DNA of 64,000 nt, taken from NCBI GenBank assembly GCA_023653785.1, contig JAMKCH010019908.1, positions 33,044 to 97,043 on the forward strand, read 5' to 3'. The DNA comes from Ophioderma brevispina (lineage: Eukaryota > Echinodermata > Ophiuroidea > Amphilepidida > Ophiodermatidae). Each line of letters starts with the position of its first letter. Positions within the stretch are counted from its first letter, which is position 1. Shown in pieces: positions 1-13,745 of this stretch. A model generated the notes under the pieces. The model did not search any database and was not told the origin of the DNA. It worked only from the letters and a program-made list of their open reading frames with translations. The translations under genes and the position numbers were made by a program.

Positions 1-3000
1 AGTTTTTGGGACAATGGAACATGTTACGACGATGAAGCAAATATTTATGGCAACTATAGGGCTATAGATGTGCACTCCTAGCTGTGGGCATATAGCGTGA
101 GTGAACCATGCATACGCGTGGCATGTTCTGTGTTAAAAAACGATAACGCCATTTTTCGTGCGTCTGCTGAATTGATCGTCGCCGGGCGACAGTTAAATTA
201 GCAAAAAAAATCGGATCTGTTTCTGAACTGCCATAATGAACGTCTGATTTGGTCTTAATCAGTTGAGGTGAGGGCTTTTGTTAGTATCAAAGGCTTTACA
301 ACCATGCAAAAAATCGAATTTTGAAAAATTTGAGGGCGGCACTATTTTTCAAATGTGGTGCCAGTGTCTCTTTAAAGTACCTTTATATATTATTTAGAAT
401 AGAAAATGACATATTACTACAATTTTGGTTTATGACTTTAAAGGGTTGCTCAGGTTTTTGGCGTCTACATTATATACCAGAGTATTAAATTCACCTCTGC
501 CGATGAACTTCATGCCAAAATAGTTTTTTTTTATATGTATATAATATTTTTTAATTTTTTTAATTTTTTTATTTATTTTAAATGGTTACTTAAATGGTTA
601 CTACTTCACTGTCATACTTAATTTACTAATAAATATGATGTGAAGCCCCACCTAAATATGGGGGCCACACTATCTGAGCTTTTTTTTTAAAATTGCATTT
701 TCACTTTGATATTAGACATCAAGTGATTTAGGTCTTCTCATCGGGGCCAATCCTGGAGTAGGGCCTATGTGTAAATTTTACTGTACGTAAACACTGTTAA
801 TTTTTAGAGCTTACATGGTACCCAGAAGCGCACACAAATTAGCCTGGCCATACAAGGGACACATTCTATGCATTAGAAAGTTTGGCCCTGGTCTGCAAGC
901 AAACCATTTGTTAGTTGCAGTATAGCGTTAGGTAATGTTAAATTGAAAAGTAGAATGAAGTGCAGTGGAAAAATCCTTCTTTAATATTATGGAAAGAACT
1001 TTCCGTAACTAAAAAAATGGAAAGAGTTCCATATGTACCCACCCTTTAAACATTTGTCCAGGAAACAAGTTTTTTTTTATTTATGGGGCCTTACACGAAC
1101 AAATACCGCTAACACCCTAAGGAAGGCCAAAAATTAAAAAAAAAATTGGCATGTAGAAGGGCTTTGAAGAGGGGTAGCATATGGAACTCCCTTGTCAAAA
1201 AAGCAGAACAAATGAAACTGGGCTAATAAGATAGATAACCTGATAATAGTAATATCACGTAGGTCCTAATACATGTTTATTTAGGTGAAAATGGAATGTA
1301 AAAATAACCTCTTTGAGAGCAAGCTTTTAAAACTTGTTTTAACGTTTTTATTCAGGTTCTTAGCAATAAAAAAGCAAACTTCAATTTTGTTTAAAAATGT
1401 TTTCTTGTGTGTGACTAGGTCTACAATATCTACAGTTTGACTTGTTTGAAACGTATTTCATGTAAGTAGGGGGCTTTGGAGGTAAGCATTTGGCAGTTAC
1501 AATATAGCCTATTTGGATTTTTCAAACAATGGCATTGCTACAGAACAGGGGAAAATAATAAACCCGCCCCATACTTTTGATCATGTTAATAACAACTCTC
1601 AATATAATACATTTTCCTCTAAAATGGATTGATTCCATAAAGTAAGCTTTAGATCTGATGTACTATTAATATTAATCTTTGGTTTAATTTCTCTCTCTGT
1701 TACAAATTGTTTAAGCTAGGCATTGTTATCGTTTAATTCTGTTAACACTTGAGAGCGGATTTGCGGAATGAGTCAAGATCCTTACCTTTCCTTATGTGTT
1801 ACAAAGTTGGGTTTTTTAACCCAACTAAAATATTCACGATTCACACACAATTGCAATACATCTCTTCCACCAAATCACAGTGTAAAATGAAATAGTTAGT
1901 AGAAATTATTGTTCGCCTTAATTTGTATGATAGGCAATAAACTATAGTGTGTGAAAAGACAAATTACTTTCTCTTAATATTTAGGTCATTTGTCTTTTAC
2001 ACTATATCTAATTTGGGGCCACATTAAATAAGAAACATAATTTAAAAAGCAAGAAGAGTTCCTTAAAGCTAATCTGCCGAATGAATTCAGGCTTCTGACA
2101 TAAACAAGCTAGATTTAGCTTGTTATTAGTTTTGGCATACCTGAACACTCTTTACATTAGTGAGGAGAAGTATTAGTATTTAAGGACACAAAACGAAGCA
2201 CAACACTATTGTTAGCATACAGTCATATCGGTGTCATGAAGATACGTTACTTAATATTAGTGGAGGGTGATTTATGATCTATTCTTCTTTGGAATCATTG
2301 ATTGAGGTGATGATGCTATTGTTTTCAGTTCACATCTTCTTCTTCCATTTTTGCTTGTAAACTTAATAAAATTATTTTTTCATTTAGGCCCAGGAGTCAT
2401 TTCTATTCTGAGCCGTGTTTTTTCCTACCTAACTTAAAAGTTTTACTTCTTTTTATTTTCTTAATTTTATATGAAACAGATTAAAAGTCCCTAATCGTGT
2501 GAAAGCCTATTTTTGCAATCTTTATAAAATGCATATCAAGTGCCATTAATTCACACCTTAAATAAGCTGAAAATAACGCATCTTCATATGTAATACAAAT
2601 GCGGCCTTTAATCACAATAGATGACATTACAATAGCAAATTGTTACTTATTATCATCATATTGAAACTGATTATGAATGTACTCTGGCAAAATGTACATG
2701 AATCTGAGCTTTATTTTGTTTTTGTCTTTGTAAAATAAATGGGTTTTTTTTCATGGCAACAAGGCCTATCCGGCAAGGTGATATATGTCCCTCAATGAGG
2801 CCAACATGGAGGCCCTATGCAAACCTTAATGAGGGGCGCTACGCGGTGTTTAAATTCTTACTTTGATTTTTACACCGAACCACACAATATGCCAAATTTT
2901 ATGAAAAAACATTTACATCAATATTTGAAATTGTAGAATATCCTATTATTTCCATGTTCAATTTCAAAGTAACAAACCTTTTTTCTGGTATATAATATTT

Positions 3001-5140
3001 TAAGTGTCAATTTTAATCTGGCATAAGGTGACCTAATGGATGTTATACTCCAGGTTTCGCCTGAATATTGGGTCAAATGGAGGCTGTTGAATCCTTAAAA
3101 CAATCAGAGGTTTAATTTAGAGTAACTCCTAACTTTGATCTTTTGGTTATCTTCCGCTAATCTCACTCTACCTTTGCATGTAACTTGAATTTCAATTAAA
3201 CTGTTTTGTGTTCAAATGCTAAGACGATTATGTCTGTGCAAATCATCATCATTTATTTGTTATTAGTTTCTATTACAATATTTAACACTCATGTATCATA
3301 TTATTTCTTAAGTGTCTCCATATCAGTTTCATAATGCATAACATTTTTTACCCTACAGTCTCAATTCCACACAGTGCCACTAGCTCCTGGTAGTAGCAGT
3401 TAATCTGGCTTTTGGCATCATTGTCAAAAGGAGTAGTGTTTGGTACTGTAAAGTTGGTTGGTCAGTCACAACTTTGTAAAAAATCATTTAATATTCATAC
3501 AATTAACTTGAGACTAATATAACATACCGTTTTCACCACTGGGCACTTCAAATTAATGTCTAATTTCATCCAGCCACTGATAATACTAGACAATGTTTTA
3601 AGACTAGTTTATCGGCATAAGGATATTGATAAAATAACAGCATTTTAACATTCAGTAATATTTGATCAAGCCACAAGGTTATACATACTCCACAATATTG
3701 TTTAGCCTTCCCTGTGGCAAAAGAGACAACACAGTTGGGAGGCATATTTAACCTTGGCTCTAGATAGCAGTATTAAGGCCACTGGTGATTTGTTGGACGT
3801 CAGTTGAATTGTTATTAGCGTCAAACAATACCTAGTACACTCTCGCAAGTCCTTACAGTATCTTCCGTCAGCCGGGATGAGGGGAAATCGAGGGAGAAAA
3901 GAGCATTTGTATTTCTTTTCCGCTCGTCTAACTCTCTCTAGAGGCAATGTAACTGTTAAAATGTTGAATTAGCAAGGTATATCCTAAAGAACAATTCATT
4001 TTGTTCTTGGCTATGGTCGTCTTCGCAGACGCACATAAACATTTTTTTGCATACCTTGAATTTTCCATGGAATGTTAAGGGAACTTGATTGTGGTAATGA
4101 CTAAGGCTTGAGTTCATATGATACATGATTAAATTAATAAATATGTTTCAGTTAACTTATGGTTATCAGAAGAAAGAAGCCCTTACTGAAATTGAAATAC
4201 AGATATGTTAAAAAGTGAGTTGATTGAAATATTCCCTCGTCCAGAGGTGAGTGAGGTGACCATGGCCTGTTAGTAAGGTCAAGTACCCCAAAACTGCCAG
4301 GACTTGGCTAAACTTTCAATTGCCAATTGTGAAAATGGTTACTTGAAAGATGATACAGATGATCAAGAAGGCCCTTTAAATTTATGCCAATTGGTTATTA
4401 GAGTAGACTGCAAATGCAATGCCTCTCTAGGCCAGCATTGATAATGAATGGCTTTCAGCTTTCACACAGCATGCATCTACATTATAGGACAACCGACAAA
4501 TCACCATAATATTTGCCTCCAACACAAGTCATGCCAAAAACACAAACGGCCAAACAAAATGCCCCAAACGCAACATTCCGCTCAGAATTTTAAAAACCAC
4601 AAAATAACTTTTCAAAGAAATGTCATACTTGCATACCTGCAAGTTTCAAAAGAATTGGACAAGACATGAGAGGCTAGTTTATGAAGATAATTGGGTTTCC
4701 TACTCTAATTTGCTACGTGATGACATAGCCGATAATTTATAGGCTAAAAAAACCAGGTATTTTGTAATGTGTGGGTATCCGGAACTGAAAACCTTAGGAA
4801 GTAAGATTGAACGAACACCTTGTGCTATTGGTTTTTTGTTTATTATGAGCACCTGTGAAAGAATGATTTATAGATGGATTTAATATCTTTTAGTACCTAT
4901 GGGACCACCCCAGAGGAGTATTGAGTCCATCCCACAATACACCAGTTGTGGGAAATTCACCTCAATAAGGTCATATGATCTCAAAAAATCTTATATTAAC
5001 CCATAAAAAACCCTGATTTTACATCATTGTAGCCCACAAGCATTAGTTCTTTTGTTACTTTTTTTATTTTTTTTATTTTTTTTACAAAAGTTTTTTTTTT
5101 TTTTTTTTGGTATGTAGGACAACGAGCTTGCCTTATCTCA
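1..5140. other. AT-rich DNA without a recognised gene
   Basis: I read both strands for CPSF1 exons downstream of DSTM and found none. A TTAA-like MITE end (AGTGTCTCTTTAAAG) lies at 364-378. The longest frame (3,702-3,947, minus) has no recognisable motif. Confidence 0.6.
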
Positions 5141-5146
5141 CCTGAG

Positions 5147-5345
5147 GCATCTGTGGCTTAGTGATTGACCGCCTTTTCCATACTGGTCTGACTTGGAGCG
5201 TAAAGCAGCATCACTCTCCCTTCTCACTCATCAAGATAACATACGGGTCAGCTAAGGAGCACTGTGATAGGAGCACCCAGGTTCTAGTGGTATATGCTGT
5301 TGCTGGGTCACCTGCACACGGAGAAAAGAAACAAGTCCTTAATTG
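5147..5345 (+). mobile_element. SINE-like fragment
   Basis: Begins CATCTGTGGCTTAGTGATTGACC, very close to box A of the SINE at 13.57 kb, but no clear box B follows. It lies after a long T tract (5,041-5,110). Confidence 0.4.
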
Positions 5346-5359
5346 ATATCATTCCTCTA

Positions 5360-5725
5360 TTAAAGGCCGAATCAGCGATTTTTCCGAGGAGGGCGCCCTC
5401 AATTTTCAAATTAAATTTGTGTTTGTTGCATATACACAATGCTTGTCATTATACTAAGCACTGTGTGAAATAAACTTAATCTCAAATCGAAGTCCTTCTA
5501 TCGAAAATCACGATGGTTATAAAATTCGGGAGCCAGAAAGAAATTTGGTTATACACAGTATCTGGCACTGTATTACCTCACATGAATGTTTACTGCATGC
5601 AAACGAAAAATCCGATCGATCTCAAACTTTGGAAGTGGCATTTTTAGTGACCTATCTATATTTGAGTTCTAATTTCAATAAATACACAGAAAATGATATT
5701 TCAAAAATCTCTGAGCAGCCTTTAA
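5360..5725. mobile_element. TTAA-type MITE, family 6
   Basis: Ends TTAAAGGCCGAATCAGCGAT and TCTGAGCAGCCTTTAA. The interior (TCGAAGTCCTTC, ACACAGTATC, TCTCAAACTTTGGAA) is shared with the copy at 30.1 kb. Confidence 0.75.
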
Positions 5726-7999
5726 GCAAACCTGGCCAGAAACGTAGGCTAGACCAGTGCTCAACTCTGGTGCTTTTCACATGAGCACACAGTTGGAAAC
5801 AGAACGACCAACAGCACGGAAACTAGCTTTGTACCCTTCATCTGATACAGCGTTTTCGTGACAACCTCCTTCTAACAGGCGGACTCCCATATTTGTGACT
5901 TGAATTGCATATTTGTTGTTTGCCTAGGTTAACCATCAACACACTTAGGTCCTTGCGTACGTAGCCGCTGGGTGGTCACGCTCAGTTATTTCTTTTCGCA
6001 GTCCTGTAGATCTTAGGGAAAAACAAGCAATGGTTACTTTGATTATTGTAAAATACTAAGCCATTTAATGTCCTCTCACACAAACAACAGCTTGTCCTTT
6101 CAAAATGTGTTTGAGACACAGGTCACATTTAGAAACCCAGAAACCTCAAGTACAAATAATCTAGAATTGAAAGTTGGGCGCACCTGTTGTATCAATTTTG
6201 TACGAGAAAAGGTATGACAACCATAATGTTGTGACGTTTAATTTACAGCCATCTATAACACTTCCCCTTTTTTAAAACTGCTTTAAAAGTTTATCATAAT
6301 TGTTGGGTTTATGAAGTTTATTTTGGATTTACAGCTAAAGAAACATTCCAAAAAACACATTAATGTGTGATAAATCATCGAATGAGCTCTAATTTCCTTT
6401 CAATGTTGACGGAAACATTGCATTTCTCTTCTGAGAAATGGAATGCCCAAAATACCTAGTTTACACCACCCTAAAAGAGAAAATGTCTCAACATGACCCC
6501 AGGTCACCCCCTGTTACCATTACTCTTCCCCAATCGTTTTTGGGCTCAATGCCCACACGGACGCATGCTCATATCATGTTGTGGGGCGGGCCTGGAAGCG
6601 GGCGTCAACATTGGAAAGGAAATCAGGGTTCAGTTAGTGATTTTATAAAACATATGTGTTTTTTGAATAAATCATTACACTGAACTGTATTTCCTTTACC
6701 CATGTTGACTGAAACATATGCAGTTAACCCCCGTTGAATGAATTATTTTAACAACACAAGACTGACTCACTCAGTCTGAGGTGGAAGGATATTTCCGAGA
6801 GCAATCCATAGGAGCAGTCCAAAGGGAGACCAAGACCGCCAGAGTCGAAAACACATGACTCTAGATTCCTAAAGTCAGACCATACTCATCTAGACAGTGG
6901 AGTACACCAGGTGAGTACTAGGAACCTAGACTTAATCATGTGATTAAAGGACCTGGCCAAGTTTTTTGGAGAGAGCCAGAGCCGATATCCCGCAGAGAAA
7001 TCCCAAGCCTAAGGAATAGGCCCGAGCAGAAGCTCTGAAAGAGGACGACTGGAGTGCGACGTAGGCCCTGGATAAGGGCCCTAAGCACCCCACGGCAAAG
7101 GCTGAGAACAAGGCCTCACAGCATTGCGAACAACTGAGGATACGGGAAGGAACCAGAGAAATCGCAAGTCGACCCGCGTCAGACGCGTGGCAAAGAAGCC
7201 TAACCCCAAAAAACGGATAGTAGCGGGCCCCCTAAGGAGGGGGTCCGATCACAACACCACAGATGAACCCCATTGAGATAGTCCCGGTGGAGATCAAGGT
7301 TGAGAGACTGAAGAAGGCTAAGAGGCCCCAGCCCCGAGGATGGCTGAATAAATTCCGACCCTGCCCCAAGAAGAAAACCTACAAGGAGAAGAAATCCTCT
7401 CCAGAGCTAATCCAGCCGGGAAGGGACCAAAGGTAATAAAGGCGAGGGCTAGAGCGACGCCGCACCCAAAGCGATTGGGGCTTCGCCAAGAGACTTCGCC
7501 ATAGACTCACTACCACAAAGGGAACTAGCTTTCGATCAGAAAGATGCCCACTTTCAGAGTCATGGAACGAACCAACTCACCGAAGACGAACTGAACAACC
7601 TAGCCTGTGGTAGGCTGAGCTATTCGACCGAAAAATCCAAACAAGGACGATCGGAGACAAAGCCACAAAATAAGCGAAAAGTCCACCTCCTCAGACTGTC
7701 CCAGCCAGGAGATGGAGGGACGATTCAGGCTTCGACTCGGAAGTCGACAGAACCGAGGAAAGAACGAAGCAGACCTCCGCCATACCGGGTGCCGCGGCAC
7801 CGAACTAACCGGCAACCTGAGAGCATCAAAGCTAGATTAATTGATAAACTACAACTTCCCCAGATCGGGGCCCGATCAATCCTGGTCCAGAAGGTAAACA
7901 AAGTGGTAAACCCCGATATTCACAGAGGGGGAACCCCGAGGTTACTCTGCAGGAACACGATCAATCAAAGAAGCAGCATCCCCCCCCCGCCCCCCCCGG

Positions 8000-8890
8000 C
8001 CAGCGCCGAGCGAGAGCCCCGCGAAGACGCCTCCAGCCAGCCGAGGAGCAGCTACCTTCCCTCCCAGCCAGCCAGAGCCAGAGCCGCACTCCCCTGGCAG
8101 CTGCCGCCCGCAGTTATCCACCCAGCCCAGCGCTCCTCAGTCCCCCCGCCATGAAGTGCCAGCTCCGCAACCCCATCCCCCCGCCCCAGCAGCCAGCCCC
8201 CCCTGAGAGCAGCATCAGCGCCAGCCATCCTCCCATGACAGCCCCCCCCCCCCCGCAGTCCATCCCAGTGCCGCCGATCCAGCTCCGCAGCGCACAGGAT
8301 CACAGCCAAAAGCCCCCGTCCCCTGCGGTCTCCCATCCCTCCTGCCGAAGCCATGCAGCCGCAGCTATGCCAACAGCTTTTCTTTAGATCCGCCCCCCCA
8401 ATAGCCCTCAGCGCCCGAGCAGTCATCTCCTCACGCGTGCTCATCGCATCCCCAGCTCCCCCCAAAGCCCTCCAGTCCCCTTATCCCCCCCATCCCCCCG
8501 CCTTCCCATGCTCTCACGCAATCCAGCCCCCCCGCATATCGCTCCATAGCCATTCACCCAGCTCTGCGCGTAGCCGAGCATCCATTCCCCAAGCCCATCC
8601 TCATCATCATCCCCCCCCGCCTGACCCCCTCCGAGCCCGCCAGCGATCCCTCCACCCCTCCCCTCTCCCCCGACCCGAGAGATCAAGCCATCCGAGCCCC
8701 AGCCTAGTTTCCCCTCCGGCCCCATCCCAGCCTATCCCCCCCTCCTATTTGTTCTAATAATCCCCCCAGCTGCTAGTCCCCCCGCCCCTAAAGCAGGTAG
8801 CTCCCGCCCATCAGCTCCGCCGCAACGAGCCCAGATCAGCCTGCCCCCTCCACCATAGCATCCATCAGCATCCAATATTATCCCGCCCAG
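8000..8890. repeat. C-rich, G-poor tract
   Basis: About 900 bp dominated by CCCC runs and CAG/CCA words on the plus strand, with several uninterrupted C runs of 8-12. The complement is correspondingly G-run-rich and could form quadruplexes. Several overlapping frames are open only because of the composition; I reject them as genes. Confidence 0.7.
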
Positions 8891-9439
8891 CGCGAGCCAA
8901 GCCCCAAGGCGACCCTACGCCGAATCCACTAACTTCTCGGGAGCCCCGACAAAGCCTAACCATTGGGGCGACTGCAAGCAGAGAGCCGGTGACAAAGTCT
9001 ATAAATGCACAAATGATCTTGACATTAGAAACCTCTGGGCCGACAAATCTGTATCGAGGGGCAAACAAGAAGCCGCTTTGCCGAACACCGGCTACGGTCA
9101 TAAGGAAATGCCACCGAGAAGAGGTCCGCGGGCGGCATAGCGGCTTCGACACAATACTCTCCCGAGGAGAAGAACGTGACGAAGCCCCAAGAGTGCTACC
9201 CGAACGGCGGATACCTGTGAAGGCGTGTTCTGAGAACCCACCAATCTAGGGAATACCCCGTCGCTGGGATTCCCACTATTCAGCACAGTTTTAGACCAAA
9301 GAAGCCCTGGCAAGAAAACCCGCCAGTGAGAGGATGGACCAACAGGAGCCTTAAAAAGCCCTGGCTGGAGGGGGGAACCACCGAATACAGACCCCGACCG
9401 ATGGAATCACCCCTAGCCGGAACGCCGCGAACCGCGTTA

Positions 9440-9520
9440 GTCCGGACGACCCCAACGCTAGGCCCGGACGTAGCCCCAACGCTAGGCCCCCGGACGAGCC
9501 CCAACCCTAGCCGGAACAAG
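9440..9520 (+). repeat. Minisatellite in the GC-rich element, about 3 units
   Basis: About 3 units of a ~23 bp repeat built on CCCCAACGCTAGGCCCGGAC. The same repeat has about 5 units in each of the other element copies (near 40,220-40,320 and 44,130-44,230). Confidence 0.75.
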
Positions 9521-12500
9521 GCCCAACGCCAAGCCGCGGTACAAACGATCCCCAAAGAGGTGCCACCGTCGAGAGCCTACCTAAAACCCTTGTCCAAGTC
9601 CCCCCCTATGGAGACAGCGACCCATCTAGTCAGCCGAGACCAAAGGAATGTGCGAGAACTGGTCAAAAGCCACCCCACCAACTCCCAACAAACGGGAGAA
9701 TGGATCCACGTCCAAGCCAAACCGACCCAAGCATGGGCATGTCCAGGCACAAGTTAAAGACCTCACTGGCTAGCCCCAAGGGCGAGGAGTAAGCCTGGGA
9801 GCACAGTTAAGTTTAGACAACAAGAGCCAACCACCAGCGCTCAGACAAACAAGCCCAGATGGGCGAGGGCATCCACCTGGGTGGAGCCAATCCCCATTAG
9901 GGAACCCTAGCATCAGCCTCAAGACGGAATGACAAGCCCTAACCGCATAATCAGGCTATTCCCCCCGATGGCAACCAGCCTGCAATGGTTAGCCGAGGTC
10001 TGCGCCCGCACAAGAGTGAGACGGAGGGCAAGGGAGAACAGCGAAGGCGCGATGATCATGTTCCCCGTACGTGTTAATCCAAGGTGAAAGGACATAAAGC
10101 CCCTCCCCCAGGCCTAGGCCGGCCCATTGAAGCCCCTGAAGGGGCCACGCCGACCGGCATAGGCCACAGTCCTCATAAACCCCGAAGTGGGGCCAATCGT
10201 AATACAACCACACAGGCAATCAGCCCTAGGCCAGGCTAGCCGACAAGGGTCCCCGCCAGCTGCGAGGAACTAACCAGGCATCCTCTCCCGCAATTGAGAG
10301 TAAGGGTCTCCGTCAGTAGAAAGGCCTAGGCGAGAAATCCCCTAAGGCCTAGCGCAGGCGAAGTCAAGGACCGCCATGCTACAGGCACACGACCTCCCAT
10401 GAAGTCGGGGCTAAAGGCCCAAAGACCAGTATCACACCTAAGCTTGATACAAGGTTCTAGACCCCAAGGGGGAACAGAGACTACGCCAGACGGCACTGTC
10501 ACTAGGCCGCCTCGAAGCGGCAGCTAGTGACCCAGCCTGATCCCCGGAGGGGAGCAGCGAAGCTGCATCTTAGCCTGAAGTCCATGTTCCCCAAGGGAGA
10601 CAGCGGACCAGCGGACCAGGCTAGGTTGCAGTAAGCCTAACAGCCACAGCCTAAGAGCCAGGACAGGCAAGGCTAATGCCCAGCTCCTACCTGGCAAGAC
10701 CAGAGGCCCCCTCCATCCCCGCGATAGTGGGGCACACGGGAAAAAACACGGGCCGTACTATCACCACGCAGAGCTAGAGGCTACAGAGGCATCAATGTCA
10801 GAGCTGCCAACATAGGCCGCGCTGAAGCGCCAAGGCCCCGAGGCTACCAAGCTCCAAAGTGAGCCCGAGCGCGAAGCACCAGCGAGAAGCCGGTGGGCAC
10901 TAGTGCATAAAGGCTAAGTCTGGACCCCCTACGAAGCTGCATGCTATAGCACGGCATGATGCGCCCCATGCGCGATCAGGCCCGAGTCTGCGCTAGGCCG
11001 GCCAGTCAGGCAGTGACATACCCCCAAGGTGGGGTACCCTGGGGGGGCATGTCCAAAGCTAAGACAACTCGGAGAAGAGACCGGGTAACCCCGGGACTAC
11101 ACAAGAGCTGATAGGGGTGGCCCCCCCTCCCACCCCAGGCAAGGCAACCTGCCCAGCCAGGGTTGAAGCACTCATGCCTAGCCACCCCGAAGGGGAGCCC
11201 CGCCAACGAGCAGACTTGAGTAGATGCAAGAGAACCACCGACCGTACGAGTCCTCCCCTAGGGGATGCTTAAGCCCAAAGTGCTGCGCACACTCCCCGAG
11301 TAGGACAGGTCGCAGGCGCCGTGATTGGAAAGTCAAAACACCATGAGTCGACAAACAACAACCCGAGCACAGCCCCCATAAGAGGGACCAGTCGCTGTGT
11401 TTAAGCCCGGAAATCAACGCCAACGACGCGGATAAACGAGTCCCCAGCACGCACTCCGCGGGAGGAGGCGCGGCAAAGAGGATGAGTTAAACAATCAACC
11501 CAAGCCGCTCACCTCCGAGAGGTGAGAAGCTATAAAAGGGAGGAGTCCTCCGCGCCCGAAGGCGGGGAGAACAGCCCTAGAAGTCCTGGAGCCACAAGCT
11601 ATACAACCCGCGGAGACTTATGCTACATGGGCTACGCACGGGCCAGCAGCTCGCCCTGAGAGGGCATGCTGCGGCCTGCACCGAGCCCCCCACGCGGAGG
11701 CAAGCCCCGGAGTCTGCCCACGAGGGCGCCGAGTAACGGAACACCCACGGGTGTACCGTAACGGCCGGACCGTAGCGGGAACGAGTTCTGTCGAACCGGC
11801 ACGTAACCGCGCTACGGTACCCAACCCCCCCCCGCGGTGAGCGGGGACCAACCGCTAGCGCTGCGCGCCCCACCTAGCCCGTGCAGGCCTGGTGAAGCAT
11901 GCCGCCCGAGCCAGATTAACCCCCAGCTCGCTTAGCAGGCTAGCCATTTCGTGGAGCAGTGAGCATAAACGACACCCCTCCGGCGCCCCGTAACGGGCAC
12001 CCGCGGAAACCACCTCAGCTGACGAATCAATCCCCGAGACCGGTACCACTGCAGCGCGGTCGCAGGGTCCGAGACCCTAAACCACGAGCTCCGGGTGTCG
12101 GTACTAGGCGATGGAACGGCCCGAGAAAACCCGCGTCACCATAGTCCAACACAACCGGCCACGGACGGACTGCAGCCGCCCAATTCCCACAGTAGTAGAG
12201 CAAGCAGACCACGCTAAGCCTGCACCGATAAGCAGCTAGCTAATCACAGCGAGCCATCCGCCGGCGCGTGCTAGCTTGGCGGGCCCCCCGAAGGAGCCGG
12301 CCAACTAGCAACCTATGTTAAAAGCAACCGAGTGCGCCGCCACCGTAATGTCTGCAGCCGCCAGCCAAAATCCCCCAAGGGAAAAAGGCGAGCAGACCGC
12401 GTTTAGCCTCACCGGAAGAAGCAGCCCCTAAGGCTAGACCAGGCGAGCCGGCGGCCGGTAGCGAGGTATACGGGCGGAACTCCCGAGATAGAAACGCCCC

Positions 12501-13570
12501 CACTAACCCACCATGAAGTAGCCGAGTCCAACATCTTTAGTGTGCCTCCCAAGGCAGTCGGGCCCGCTTGGAAGAACCCGGACCGGACCCGAACACCACC
12601 CCCCCCTTTCCTTAGCGAACTACACACGGACACTGTGTTTCATGGCGACATTGAAACAGAAGGCCACCGCAAAAGAATCAATGCACCAACGGAGCGACAG
12701 CTGAAGCAAGACCGTAATGAACGCACGGAAAGAGAGTGGTCGCGGGTCGGCAAGCGCTCAAAACGCTGAAAAAGTGGGGTGAAGCGAGCCAGATGGCGGC
12801 GTGCCGAAACGAAAACGATCGCCGAAAAACACATGGCTGAGCCTCGTAAGACCTCGTCCGTCCACGCTGAGACAAAGATACTGTCGCAGTAACAAAGTCC
12901 CAACGGTAGAGCACTTTTCCAAAGTCCATTTTCCACAGATTTTATTATAAGACAACAAGCAAAAGAATAAACTATAGACCACTCACCCCAAAGAACTGTT
13001 ATTATTGATAGTCTGGCAACTCCAAGAAACAGAAACAGGCTCACAAAAAGCAAAGGCATCCAAAGCATGCACCACGTGCGGCAATGCTGCCTTTTGTTGA
13101 CCTTATTTTCCCTCTACACAGATCACATACCGCATCGGCGGCAAAAAGATACACAACAAACTCTCGACGGGCTTAAAAGTCGCTGTTTTAATTCCGTCCA
13201 ATGAGTGTTATAATCCAGTATAATAACGATATATCCCATAGTATGGTTATAGTAGTCGGATAATCTTATGAGACGACAACTAGTAATCAATAAATCTCAG
13301 TTAATTTGGGCTGCTAATGGAACATCGCTGCGGTAACACGCTTCCGTTTGGAAAGGCGGGCCAAACCGGATGAGAAGAGTAATGACTAACAGGGTGTGAC
13401 CTGGGGTCACTGGTGAGACCATTTTCTCTTTAGGGGCTAAAATCGTTAATTTTTGGGGCATTCCACCACTCTCTCAGAAGGGAAATGCGCATATATTTCA
13501 GGTCAACATTGGTGTAAAGGAAATCAGTTCAGTGTAATGGAATTTTATTTATGTCCTCTGAGCAAATGGG

Positions 13571-13745
13571 GGCATTTGTGGCCCAGTGATTGAACAATTG
13601 ACCTCATGATTGGAAGGTTGTGGATTTGAGTCCCATTGCTCATGTGGTGTGCACTTGGGCAAGGCCTTTTACTTGTATGCCTCTCTCGACCCAGGAGTGA
13701 AATGGGAGCGCTAGTGGGATATCAACAAGCCAATTGCTGCAGGCA
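13571..13745 (+). mobile_element. tRNA-derived SINE
   Basis: Box A-like TGTGGCCCAGTGATTGAAC, then about 35 bases on a box B-like GGATTTGAGTCCC, then CTTGGGCAAGGCCTTTTACTTG and CTCTCTCGACCCAGG. This is the layout of RNA polymerase III tRNA-like SINEs. It sits just outside the right end of the GC-rich element. Confidence 0.7.

Larger units (their letters stand above)
6345..13565. mobile_element. GC-rich 7.2 kb element with inverted ends
   Basis: The left end (about 6,390-6,540) and the right end (about 13,380-13,545, reversed) share TTTCCTTT, AATGTTGAC, a GGAATGCCC box, AAAGAGAAAATG, CCCAGGTCAC and TTACTCTTC. The terminal motif CACTGAACTGATTTCC is repeated inside the left end near 6,680. The interior is about 60% GC against an AT-rich surround. 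It has no ORF with recognisable protein, only short overlapping ones. It resembles a large non-autonomous DNA transposon or a composite of nested repeats. The exact ends and a target duplication could not be fixed. Confidence 0.6.

Noticed and set aside
5147..5345. tRNA gene
   Set aside because: Only a box A-like sequence is present; no cloverleaf or box B could be drawn.
8052..8757. Long overlapping open frames (up to 137 codons) on both strands
   Set aside because: They lie in the C-rich tract, are open in several frames at once, and have proline/glycine-dominated composition.
12640..13068. 142-codon minus-strand frame
   Set aside because: No recognisable motif; it spans the GC-rich to AT-rich edge of the element, and overlapping frames are also open.
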